The notes under the pieces are model-generated. The model had not been told where the DNA came from. It did not search any database and saw only the letters and a list, made by a program, of their open reading frames with translations. Positions 10,190 through 18,079 of a stretch of 64,000 bases of DNA are shown piece by piece (the stretch's first letter is position 1; every line of letters begins with the position of its first letter). The stretch comes from CAWCAW01 sp963793645 (GTDB lineage Bacteria > Actinomycetota > Acidimicrobiia > Acidimicrobiales > UBA8190), in assembly GCA_963793645.1 (NCBI GenBank), contig CAWCAW010000004.1, positions 605,270 through 669,269 of the forward strand. Reading direction: 5' to 3'. The position numbers were made by a program, and so were the translations under genes.

Positions 10190-11065
10190 ATGATCGAAAA
10201 GCCCGTTGATACGGTAACCAAGGTGAATCCCGCCTCGGCGCCACAGCCGGGCCACCCCGAACCGAGCAACCTCGACCTGCCCCATCCGACCGTCGATGTC
10301 GAGGCGGTGACGCTGACCGACGTATCGGTCCGCTTCGGGAACTTCGAAGCGGTGCGCCAGGTGACCCTACCGCTGGCGGCACGCCGGGTAACGGCGCTGG
10401 TGGGTCCGTCCGGTTGCGGCAAGACAACCATCTTGCGGGCCATCAACCGCATGCACGACCGCTCCGGCGGTGTCGTCAAAGGATCGGTCCGGCTCGGTGA
10501 CCTCGACGTCTACGCCTCGAGCACCCAACCCGAATTGGTGCGGTCCAAGATCGGCATGGTCTTCCAGCGTCCAAATCCGTTTCCGACCATGAGCATCATC
10601 GACAACGTCGTGTCGGGGCTGCGCTTCAACGGGGTCCGCAACAAGGCCATCTTGAAAGACGCCGCTGAGTCTGCCCTCCGCCACGCCGCGTTGTGGGACA
10701 CGGTCAAAGACCGTCTGGGACAACCGGCCATCAAACTTTCTGGGGGACAACAGCAGCGGCTGTGCATTGCGCGCGCTCTGGCGGTGGAACCTGAGGTCCT
10801 GCTGATGGACGAGCCTTGTTCGGCCCTCGACCCGGTGTCGACGGCGCAGATCGAAGAGCTCATCGTCAAACTGTCATCCGAGATGGCCATTGGGTTGGTG
10901 ACACACAACATGTTCCAAGCCACGCGGGTGTCCGATTTCACCGCCGTCTTCCTCCTTGGTGATACCGGCGTTGGTGAACTGGTGGAATTCGGCCCCACCA
11001 CGCAGGTCTTCGAATCACCGTCCGATGCCCGCACCGAGGCCTACGTCACCGGCAAGGTGGGCTGA
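10190..11065 (+). CDS. pstB: Phosphate ABC transporter ATPase PstB
   Basis: 291 residues from ATG 10190, preceded by AAGGAG at good spacing; an in-frame start at 10070 lies inside pstA and is not used. Walker A GPSGCGKT at residues 72-79, Q-loop (MVFQRPNPFPTMSI, a PstB hallmark), signature LSGGQQQR, Walker B VLLMDEPCSALD and switch His in VTHNMFQATR. An unusual polar N-terminal extension of about 38 residues precedes the ABC domain. Energises phosphate import. No phoU follows, unlike the commonest pst layout. Confidence 0.95.
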   Translation: MIEKPVDTVTKVNPASAPQPGHPEPSNLDLPHPTVDVEAVTLTDVSVRFGNFEAVRQVTLPLAARRVTALVGPSGCGKTTILRAINRMHDRSGGVVKGSVRLGDLDVYASSTQPELVRSKIGMVFQRPNPFPTMSIIDNVVSGLRFNGVRNKAILKDAAESALRHAALWDTVKDRLGQPAIKLSGGQQQRLCIARALAVEPEVLLMDEPCSALDPVSTAQIEELIVKLSSEMAIGLVTHNMFQATRVSDFTAVFLLGDTGVGELVEFGPTTQVFESPSDARTEAYVTGKVG

Positions 11066-11173
11066 ATCCCTTCTTTACCGCTAGTATAAGTAGTATTAGC
11101 GTCCTGTTTCGAGTTCGACGAGCAGTGGTAGAACACGTCGAGATTGAAAAACACCAAATAAAGGAGCTGTCTG

Positions 11174-12148
11174 GTGCACAACGATGTCATTTCTCCCCAC
11201 TCTGAGCGGGTCGTAACTCGCTCCCGCCGCAGGTGGCGGTCGATCACGCTGCTCTCAGCGGTCGGCGTTGGGGCCGCCGCCATGATCGGCGTCGTTCCCG
11301 CCAGTGCCACCACTCCCACAGCCACTGGCTACTGGGAGATCGGAAACAACGGTGCCCTGTGGAGCATCGCCGGTGCGCAAACCGTGACGGCAACGGTAAA
11401 CGGCGTCACCGGACCCATCGGGGCACCCATCTCAGTGGCGCCCACAGCGCCCATCGTGGGAATTGCGGGCACAACTGATGGCAAGGGTTACTGGGCGGTG
11501 GACGCCAAAGGCGGCGTCTATGCCTATGGGGATGCCCAGTACTACGGGTCACTGCCGGCCCTGCATGTAACACCCAACCAACCGATCGTCGGCATCGTGA
11601 GCACGCCCAGCAACGCCGGCTACTGGCTGGTCGCTGCAGACGGCGGCATCTTCACCTTTGGTAACGCCACCTACGCCGGGTCGCTGCCGGCTATGCACGT
11701 CAAGGTGAGCAACATCGTCGGCATGACGATCACCGCCAACGGCCTTGGCTATTGGTTGGTCGGCAGTGACGGTGGCGTCTTCGCCTTCGGCACGGCCGCC
11801 TACTCGGGTTCGGTGTACTCCAAGACGGGCGCGGCGGCGACTTCACCTGTCGTCGGCATCACCGCCTCCTCGGTTGGCACGGGCTACCTCGTAGCAGAGG
11901 GCGATGGCGCCGTGTTCGCCTTTGGCACGCCGTACTTCGGTGGTTCGCCACTGCTGTCGGGTGTGGCCGGAGCCCCCATGGTGGCCATCGACTACACGCC
12001 TGATGGCCTCGGCTACTGGGTAGTGGGATCCGATGGTGGCGTCTTTGCTTATGGTGACGCCAAGTACTTCGGATCGGTTCCCGGTGAGCTGCTCAACACC
12101 GGGGTAACCAACTCAACGCCGATCGTCGGTTTCGCACCGACGCTCTAA
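11174..12148 (+). CDS. Secreted protein with six GYWLV..DGG repeats
   Basis: 324 residues from GTG 11174 (AAGGAG upstream). Signal peptide: basic start, hydrophobic LLSAVGVGAAAMIGVV, likely cleavage after ASA near residue 45. The mature part is about six repeats of 45-50 residues built on GYWLVxxDGGxFxFGxAxYxGS followed by PIVGI (for example GYWLVAADGGIFTFG and GYWVVGSDGGVFAYG). The family is common in actinobacterial exported proteins and is thought to form a beta-propeller-like fold; the biological role is unknown. It lies 108 nt after pstB in the same direction; whether it belongs to the PHO regulon cannot be said. Confidence 0.8.
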   Translation: MHNDVISPHSERVVTRSRRRWRSITLLSAVGVGAAAMIGVVPASATTPTATGYWEIGNNGALWSIAGAQTVTATVNGVTGPIGAPISVAPTAPIVGIAGTTDGKGYWAVDAKGGVYAYGDAQYYGSLPALHVTPNQPIVGIVSTPSNAGYWLVAADGGIFTFGNATYAGSLPAMHVKVSNIVGMTITANGLGYWLVGSDGGVFAFGTAAYSGSVYSKTGAAATSPVVGITASSVGTGYLVAEGDGAVFAFGTPYFGGSPLLSGVAGAPMVAIDYTPDGLGYWVVGSDGGVFAYGDAKYFGSVPGELLNTGVTNSTPIVGFAPTL

Positions 12149-12172
12149 TCCGGGGGGCCACCTCCCCATCGC

Positions 12173-12217
12173 ACAACGGCCGACGGCCGACCCCCACGGG
12201 TCCCCGTCGGCCGTTGT
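12173..12217. terminator. Strong bidirectional hairpin terminator
   Basis: Perfect 14-bp inverted repeat, ACAACGGCCGACGG at 12173-12186 and its complement at 12204-12217, with a 17-nt loop. It sits between the convergent secreted repeat protein and the PhyH-like gene. No T-tract follows, as is usual in high-GC actinobacteria. Confidence 0.8.
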
Positions 12218-12267
12218 CGCGTCTGTACAGAGATCACGCACGCCTCGGCGCCGCGCCGTTCGCCAGG

Positions 12268-13470
12268 TCAGTGCAGCGCGTCGGCGTGTTGCACACGCCC
12301 CGCATCGCGGGTGAACAACACATCGTTGTATCCCTGGCCAGGCCCGACCATCTCAAAGGTCAGCGGCGGCACGAAGGAGAGGTAGAGGGCCCGTCGTCCG
12401 CTGGTCTGTCGACCAATCGGGGCCGGGGCGGCGTGAAGCGTATGGCCGAAATGCACGGTGACGTCACCGGGATCGGTGCCGAGTGCCACGACCGGCAGGC
12501 GCCCGGCATGTCGAGGACCCGGAAGCCGCGATGTCCCTCGATGCGAACCCGCGATCATCTGTAGTTGCCCGGCGGCCTCGTTGGCGGCGTCGAGCTGAAT
12601 ACCGACATTGAGCATGGGGCACTTCACGGCGTGCCCGCCCATGCCGCAGTCACGGTGCCACGGCAGGTCGGCGAGGCCTTCGCTCGCACCGGGCACCTTG
12701 ATAACCACGCCGTTGCCATCGAGCCGGTCGTGCGCGTCGCGCAGCTCGCCTCCGGCCAGACCGGCTATGCGTACGAAGCGCTCATCGTCGCCCAACCCGG
12801 CGATGCGCGCCGATTGGTCGTTGAGGTAGTTGACCCGGCAGCACACGTCTTGACCATCGACGCGCGTCCACCACGATCGCCGATCGTCGGGCTTGGCCCT
12901 GGCCACGGCGACAGATACGTCAGCACGCAGCGCCTCGATCTCGTCAGGAGTCATGACGCCTACGAGGTGGACGAAGCCGGCCCGGTGCAAAAAATCGGCG
13001 ATCTCATCGTCGGTGTCGCCCAAGGTGAAGGTCCGATGCAGATCGATGAGACGCCCGTCGGCATCGTTCACCATCGGAGGGTTGTCGATGTCGTACAGGT
13101 CCTGTCCGTCGAAGGCGACTCGCAGTGAGGGCTCCCACCGGGCCAGTTGGCCGAAGTCCCCTTTGGTGATCGAAATCTCATCGGCGTAGAGAAGAGCGAA
13201 AGAAGACTTCAGCTCCCACACGAACGCGCTCCACGCCGGTAAAGAAAGCTCGATGATCGTGTGGGCCAGATCGCTGCCGCGCTGCACGGAAAAGGTATGG
13301 CCGCTGGGGTCATAGGTGAAAGCGTCGCCGCCGCCGACCTTAAAGGCCAAAGGTCGCACCACGCGGATATCGGCGTCGGAGAACACGGGTCCGCAGCCCT
13401 CGAGCGCAGCGGGGAGCGTGTCGAGGTGAAAGCGGTCGAAGTCAAGGGACCCGAATCGCTCGCCGGCCAT
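12268..13470 (-). CDS. Phytanoyl-CoA dioxygenase (PhyH) family Fe(II)/2-oxoglutarate oxygenase
   Basis: 400 residues from ATG 13470, which has GGAG 5-6 nt upstream; longer in-frame starts lack this. The first 130 residues have no clear motif (they include TYDPSGHTFSVQRGSDLAHTI, split here). The oxygenase core begins near residue 140 (FLHRAGFVHLVGVMTPDEIE). Iron ligands are the HxD of WHRDCGMGGH (about residue 272) and the distal His of FGHTLHAAPAP (about residue 350); the following RRALYLSF Arg would bind 2-oxoglutarate. Family members hydroxylate acyl-CoAs or secondary metabolites; the substrate here is unknown. Convergent with the secreted protein to its left. Confidence 0.85.
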   Translation of the reverse strand: MAGERFGSLDFDRFHLDTLPAALEGCGPVFSDADIRVVRPLAFKVGGGDAFTYDPSGHTFSVQRGSDLAHTIIELSLPAWSAFVWELKSSFALLYADEISITKGDFGQLARWEPSLRVAFDGQDLYDIDNPPMVNDADGRLIDLHRTFTLGDTDDEIADFLHRAGFVHLVGVMTPDEIEALRADVSVAVARAKPDDRRSWWTRVDGQDVCCRVNYLNDQSARIAGLGDDERFVRIAGLAGGELRDAHDRLDGNGVVIKVPGASEGLADLPWHRDCGMGGHAVKCPMLNVGIQLDAANEAAGQLQMIAGSHRGTSRLPGPRHAGRLPVVALGTDPGDVTVHFGHTLHAAPAPIGRQTSGRRALYLSFVPPLTFEMVGPGQGYNDVLFTRDAGRVQHADALH

Positions 13471-13648
13471 AGCTCCAAAGTAGCCGTTAACGCCTCCAGG
13501 CACGTCCCGCCTCGGCTCCGATGCGCCTCTAGGCATGACCCGACTCGGCCCCCCACGGGAGGAGTCCGAGAAGTACTGTTGACCCGGCTGTAGTGGTCAC
13601 GTCGGTAACACGATGTGGGCGCCACAACCCCGAGGGGGAGGGGATGCC

Positions 13649-15928
13649 ATGTCGTTACTGGGTGTGAGGCCGGCCACCACCGGTGATGCGCTTCGATGCC
13701 GACGGCTCCTGGGGGCCGGGCTGTGCGGGGCGATGCTCGTGGCCATAGTTGTCTCGGTGGGAGTGGCGGCATCACCGGCCTACGCCGATACCGTGATCAA
13801 TGGCTGCACCATCGTTTCGAACCCCACCCCAGCCGATCACACCGATTGCACTGACACCTCAAGCCTCAACGGCGTCGACTTGGCGGGCCTTGACTTGCAG
13901 TACGCCGATCTCACCGACGATCAACTGGTGGGCACCGGCTTTTCCTCCGCCAACCTCACTGACGCCAACTTGTCGGGCTCCACGGCATCGGCGTGCATGG
14001 AGACCATAAGCGAATCGGGTTACGGCGGTTCGTGCCAGGCGGCCAACTTCGACAGGGCCGACATGACGGCGACCGACCTGAGCGATGTCACCACCTCGGC
14101 GTGTGTGACGTTCACCGAATACGGCAACCCCGGGCCCGAGCTTTCCTTTTGTGGAGGGGTGAGCGCGAGCCAAACCGATTTGGCTGGGGCTGACCTCAAC
14201 AGTGACGACCTCTCGTGGGTCATGCTCTCGCACGACGACCTCAAGGGCGCCAGCTTCACCAACGCCACCTTCAGCGAGTGCGCGCCGGAGACCTTTGACG
14301 TCGGCTTGGTCTGCAGTCAAAGCGCCCTGGCCGATGTGAACCTCCAGGACACCAACTTGTCGGGCGACCAGTTGACTGGCGTCGATCTCGCCGGGGCCAA
14401 ACTGACGGGTGCCAACCTCTCCGGCGCCAACCTGTCGGCGTACAGCGAGTACAGCCTCATCGACATTGTCACCAACCTCGACAAGGCAAACCTCAAGGAC
14501 GCCGATCTCGACGGAGCCAACCTGGGTGGCGCCTCGCTGGTGAAGACGCACCTGACCGGATCCAATTTCAGCGGCGCCACCCTCATGGGCACCACCTCGG
14601 GCAAGGTCGTAGGAAGGCCGTCGACTCTTTGTTCTGGGTGCGGTGTGGTGCGGGGATTTCTCGTCGGTCCCGGGGTGGATCTCAGCGGAGCGGACCTGGC
14701 TCACGCTCATCTGGGCGGTCTCAACCTGACCGGTGCGCAACTCGCCGGGGTGTCGTCGGGAAAGATCAGCGGCCGGCCCTCCGCGTTGCCGGCCGATTGG
14801 GCCCTTGTCAACGGGTACCTGGTGGGTCCGCAGGCCCAGTTGACCGGGGCGCGTCTCGACGGCGCCAACCTGACCAACGACGACCTGACCGATGCCATCG
14901 TGACGGGCAGCTTCCTCAACGACGCCAATCTGAGCGGTGTCACCGTCACCGGCGTCATCTCGGGCGCCATCACCGGAACGCCGTCGGACCTGTCCGCCGG
15001 TTGCGTGGTCGTCAACGGCTATCTGGCCGGACCAGGTGCCGACCTGGCCAATGCCGATCTGGCTGGCGCCAATCTGGGCGCGGCTGACCTCGACAACGTC
15101 GTGCTAACGGGCGCCAACCTCGCCGGCGCCGGACTCGGCGGCGTGGTCGGTCTCGACGGCGTGGAGACCGGCGCCATCACCGGGACGCCGTCGGCTCTGC
15201 CCCCCAACTGGCTTCTGGTCGACGGATACCTGGTGGGCCCCGGCGCCAACCTCGGTGACGCCGACCTCCAAGGAGCTGACCTGGCCGGCGCCGATCTCGA
15301 CGGCACCCACCTCTATGGCGCCAACCTCGACGGTGTCAGCTCCGGAGGCATCACGGGCACGCCGCAACTGCTCCCGGCCTTTTGGAGCCTCGCCAACGGG
15401 TATCTCGTAGGCCAAGGCGCCGATCTGGCCGGTGCCGATCTGAGCGGGGCCGATCTGAAGGGGGACTTCTTCACCGACGCCAACCTCACCGGCGCCGATC
15501 TGGCCGGTGCCGACTTGAGCGGCGGGGTGTCCTCAGGCGGGATCATCGGGACCCCTTCCGCTCTGCCGGCCAACTGGCTTGTGGTCAATGGGTACCTGGT
15601 GGGGCCGGGCGCCAACGTGTCTGATGCCAACTTCGCCGATGAGGAACTGGCCAATGCCGACCTCGACAACGCCCGTGTCGAGAACGTCGACCTGTCGGGA
15701 ACCGACCTCACCGGTGCCAACCTCGTCGATGCCATCTTTGGAACGGGGGGACCCGGATACCCACCCCCCAACCTGAGCAACACGAACTTCACCAACGCTG
15801 ATCTCGACGGGGCGACTGACCTCAATCAAAGTGGCAGCCTGAGCACCGTTGTCTGGTCCAACACCACCTGCCCCGACGGCACCAACAGCAATGCTGACGA
15901 CGGCACGTGCGCCAACAACCTGTCGTGA
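13649..15928 (+). CDS. Secreted pentapeptide-repeat protein with a periodic GYLVGPGA insert
   Basis: 759 residues from ATG 13649, which follows GGGGGAGGGG; ATG 13613 is an in-frame alternative without this site. Signal peptide with hydrophobic AMLVAIVVSVGVAA and cleavage after AYA near residue 48. The rest is almost wholly pentapeptide repeats of the A(D/N)LxG type (GADLAGADLSGADL), predicted to form a right-handed square beta-helix outside the membrane. Six times the solenoid is interrupted by a conserved block of about 25 residues, (S/T)GxIxGxPSxLPxxW followed by LVNGYLVGPGA, at roughly 60-75-residue intervals. The last repeats end in a Cys-containing, Asp/Asn-rich tail (TCPDGTNSNADDGTC). 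Function unknown; surface or cell-wall structural role inferred. Confidence 0.85.
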   Translation: MSLLGVRPATTGDALRCRRLLGAGLCGAMLVAIVVSVGVAASPAYADTVINGCTIVSNPTPADHTDCTDTSSLNGVDLAGLDLQYADLTDDQLVGTGFSSANLTDANLSGSTASACMETISESGYGGSCQAANFDRADMTATDLSDVTTSACVTFTEYGNPGPELSFCGGVSASQTDLAGADLNSDDLSWVMLSHDDLKGASFTNATFSECAPETFDVGLVCSQSALADVNLQDTNLSGDQLTGVDLAGAKLTGANLSGANLSAYSEYSLIDIVTNLDKANLKDADLDGANLGGASLVKTHLTGSNFSGATLMGTTSGKVVGRPSTLCSGCGVVRGFLVGPGVDLSGADLAHAHLGGLNLTGAQLAGVSSGKISGRPSALPADWALVNGYLVGPQAQLTGARLDGANLTNDDLTDAIVTGSFLNDANLSGVTVTGVISGAITGTPSDLSAGCVVVNGYLAGPGADLANADLAGANLGAADLDNVVLTGANLAGAGLGGVVGLDGVETGAITGTPSALPPNWLLVDGYLVGPGANLGDADLQGADLAGADLDGTHLYGANLDGVSSGGITGTPQLLPAFWSLANGYLVGQGADLAGADLSGADLKGDFFTDANLTGADLAGADLSGGVSSGGIIGTPSALPANWLVVNGYLVGPGANVSDANFADEELANADLDNARVENVDLSGTDLTGANLVDAIFGTGGPGYPPPNLSNTNFTNADLDGATDLNQSGSLSTVVWSNTTCPDGTNSNADDGTCANNLS

Positions 15929-16007
15929 CCTAGGCGGCGGGAATCGGCGCGCGCCCGGCGCCCTGCGATAATGACGCCTCGTCACATCGGGAGCGTGGGG
16001 GCCCTTT

Positions 16008-17252
16008 ATGAGTGATTCGGATCCTCGGGGGAACATCTTCATCGACCACACCGGCTACGCCGATCAGGCTCACTGGCACGCCGTGGCCGCCGAGCTGCGC
16101 GATGAAGCCCCGGTGCTGCGCATCGACGAGGAGGGCCATGCGCCTTTTTGGGCGCTCACCCGCCACCAAGACGTCTTTGCGGTTTCCCGGGACAACGAGC
16201 ACTTCCTCAACACCCGAAACTCAGTACTCGGGCCCGACGCCCAGCTCGAGTTCCTCACCACCATCGGCATCGAGCCCAACACCCTCATCCACATGGACGG
16301 CGACGAGCACCGCAGTCACCGCGAGCTCGCCAACGACTGGTTCCGGCCCCGGGCCGTCTCCAAGCGCCAGCCCAGAGTCGATGCCATCGCCGACGAGTTC
16401 GTGGAGAAGTTCCGCCAGCTCGACGGGACCTGCGACATCGCCCAGGACATCGCTGTGCCCTTCACGCTGCACGTGATCATGGACATCTTCGGGGTGCCCC
16501 CCGAGGACGAGCCGATCATGCTCAAGTTGACCCAAGGGATATTCGGAGCCGCCGACCCTGAATATCTCGGTGACCTCAGTGACCCCATGGCCCTCCTCAC
16601 CGACACCATCAACCAGTTCGAGGAGTACTTCAGCGAGCTTTCGGCGCGGCGCCGGGCGCACCCGACCGACGACCTGGCCAGCGTGCTCGCCAATGGCGAG
16701 GTGAACGGCTGTCCCATGGACCGCAACGCCAGCCTCTGGTACTACACCATCGTGGCCACAGCAGGGCACGACACGACGTCGTACGCCTTGGCCGGTGGTC
16801 TCGAGGCGCTACTGCGCCACCCCGATCAAGTCGTCCAGCTGCAAGGCGATCCGACCTTGATCAACATCGCCGTCGACGAGATGATCCGCTGGACCTCCCC
16901 GGTGCGCCAGTTCCTGCGCTACCTGACCCAACCCGCCACCTTGTCGGGCATCGAGATTCCCGCCGGCGATCGCGTGCTGCTCTCCTACCCTTCGGCCAAC
17001 CGTGACGAGCGGGTCTTCACCGACGCCATGGAGTTCGACGCCTCACGTCCCAATGCCAACCGGATGATCGCATTCGGCGGCGGCGAGCATTTCTGCCTGG
17101 GCTCCACGTTCGCCCGGCGCGAACTGCGCACGTTCCTACCCCGGTTGCTGGCCGCCGTCGACACCATCGAGATCGACGGGGACCCGCAATGGGCGGAGGC
17201 GAATTTCGTGGGGGGCGTCAAGCACCTCCCCGTCACCGCCACATTCCGCTAG
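16008..17252 (+). CDS. Cytochrome P450
   Basis: 414 residues, soluble bacterial class I type. I-helix oxygen-activation motif AGHDTTS at about residues 251-257, ExxR within DEMIRW at about 288, and heme-ligand loop FGGGEHFCLG at about 355-364 with Cys near 362. Needs ferredoxin and reductase partners, none of which is in the window. Convergent with the thioesterase gene, the two stops sharing a CTAG. The opposite strand holds a BVMO-SDR-amidohydrolase run, so a role in hydroxylating a hydrophobic compound upstream of that route is plausible but inferred. Confidence 0.93.
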   Translation: MSDSDPRGNIFIDHTGYADQAHWHAVAAELRDEAPVLRIDEEGHAPFWALTRHQDVFAVSRDNEHFLNTRNSVLGPDAQLEFLTTIGIEPNTLIHMDGDEHRSHRELANDWFRPRAVSKRQPRVDAIADEFVEKFRQLDGTCDIAQDIAVPFTLHVIMDIFGVPPEDEPIMLKLTQGIFGAADPEYLGDLSDPMALLTDTINQFEEYFSELSARRRAHPTDDLASVLANGEVNGCPMDRNASLWYYTIVATAGHDTTSYALAGGLEALLRHPDQVVQLQGDPTLINIAVDEMIRWTSPVRQFLRYLTQPATLSGIEIPAGDRVLLSYPSANRDERVFTDAMEFDASRPNANRMIAFGGGEHFCLGSTFARRELRTFLPRLLAAVDTIEIDGDPQWAEANFVGGVKHLPVTATFR

Positions 17253-18052
17253 CGAACCGTGGCGGCGCGGGCGTAGACCAGCGTCGTCACCCGATCGACT
17301 GACGTGTCGACGAGCTCGACTTGAATCGGCGCACCCGCGTCAGAACCGAGCAAGCGGGTCCTGGTTCGCACGGGGCCGACACGGGCCTGGGCCAGATAGC
17401 GAATATCGAGATCGGTCACCACCGCCGGCACGTCGAAACGCGTGGACACGAAGTCCTCGGCGGCGGCTTCGGCCAGCAGGGCAACCAGAGCGCCTTGCAA
17501 TGTGCCGGCCGGGTTGCGCAGCTCGGGAGTAACTGTCAACTGCACCACCCCAGCGGCGGCGTCGAGGACCTCGATGCCGGCTTCCGCTCGCAACGGTCGG
17601 GACAACGAGCCCAGGCGGCCGAACATGCGGCTGGCGTTGTCGGCTGACACCTGCGGTTTGGGCGGATCGCCTTCGCGCCGGGCCAGCTTGGCGAATCCGA
17701 TGGCACCGGTGGCGACGGGCTCACCGTCGTCGCCGGTGATCTCGGCCATGGCGGTCACCGACCGCCGGCCGGCGCGCACGATGGTGCCGGTAGCGGTGAT
17801 GCTCGTGGGGGCCGGGACCAGGCGCATCCGCACTGACATGTCTGACGTGAGGGCCCACGCCTCGGGGTCGTTGTCGGCGACGACGCCGGCCACCGCGTCG
17901 ATGAGAAACGCCACCACACTGGCCCGTACCACGCCGTGGCGCATCACCTGGGCATGAGGCTCCAGGGTCAAGATCAGTTGGCCATCTGTGTACTGGGCCC
18001 GTACACCGAGGCGTCCGACGAGATGCAAACCGTCAGGAAAGAAATCCGTCAT
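17249..18052 (-). CDS. Tandem hotdog-fold acyl-CoA thioesterase-like protein
   Basis: 267 residues made of two hotdog (PaaI/YbgC-like) halves. The first has MRHGVVRASVVAFLIDAVAG (about 37-56) and TSDMSVRMRLVPAP; the second has NPAGTLQGALVALLAEAAAEDF (about 178-199) and VTDLDIRYLAQARVGPVRTR. N-P-A-G-x-L-Q-G-x-x-x-x-L-x-E is the active-site helix pattern of PaaI-type thioesterases. Last gene of the minus-strand run that begins with the BVMO, 27 nt after the cyclase-ATPase gene, so probably co-transcribed. Likely hydrolyses or binds acyl-CoA thioesters formed in that pathway; the substrate is inferred only. Confidence 0.8.
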   Translation of the reverse strand: MTDFFPDGLHLVGRLGVRAQYTDGQLILTLEPHAQVMRHGVVRASVVAFLIDAVAGVVADNDPEAWALTSDMSVRMRLVPAPTSITATGTIVRAGRRSVTAMAEITGDDGEPVATGAIGFAKLARREGDPPKPQVSADNASRMFGRLGSLSRPLRAEAGIEVLDAAAGVVQLTVTPELRNPAGTLQGALVALLAEAAAEDFVSTRFDVPAVVTDLDIRYLAQARVGPVRTRTRLLGSDAGAPIQVELVDTSVDRVTTLVYARAATVR

Positions 18053-18079
18053 ACCGCCGAAGCCCGGGTTGTTGCGTGC

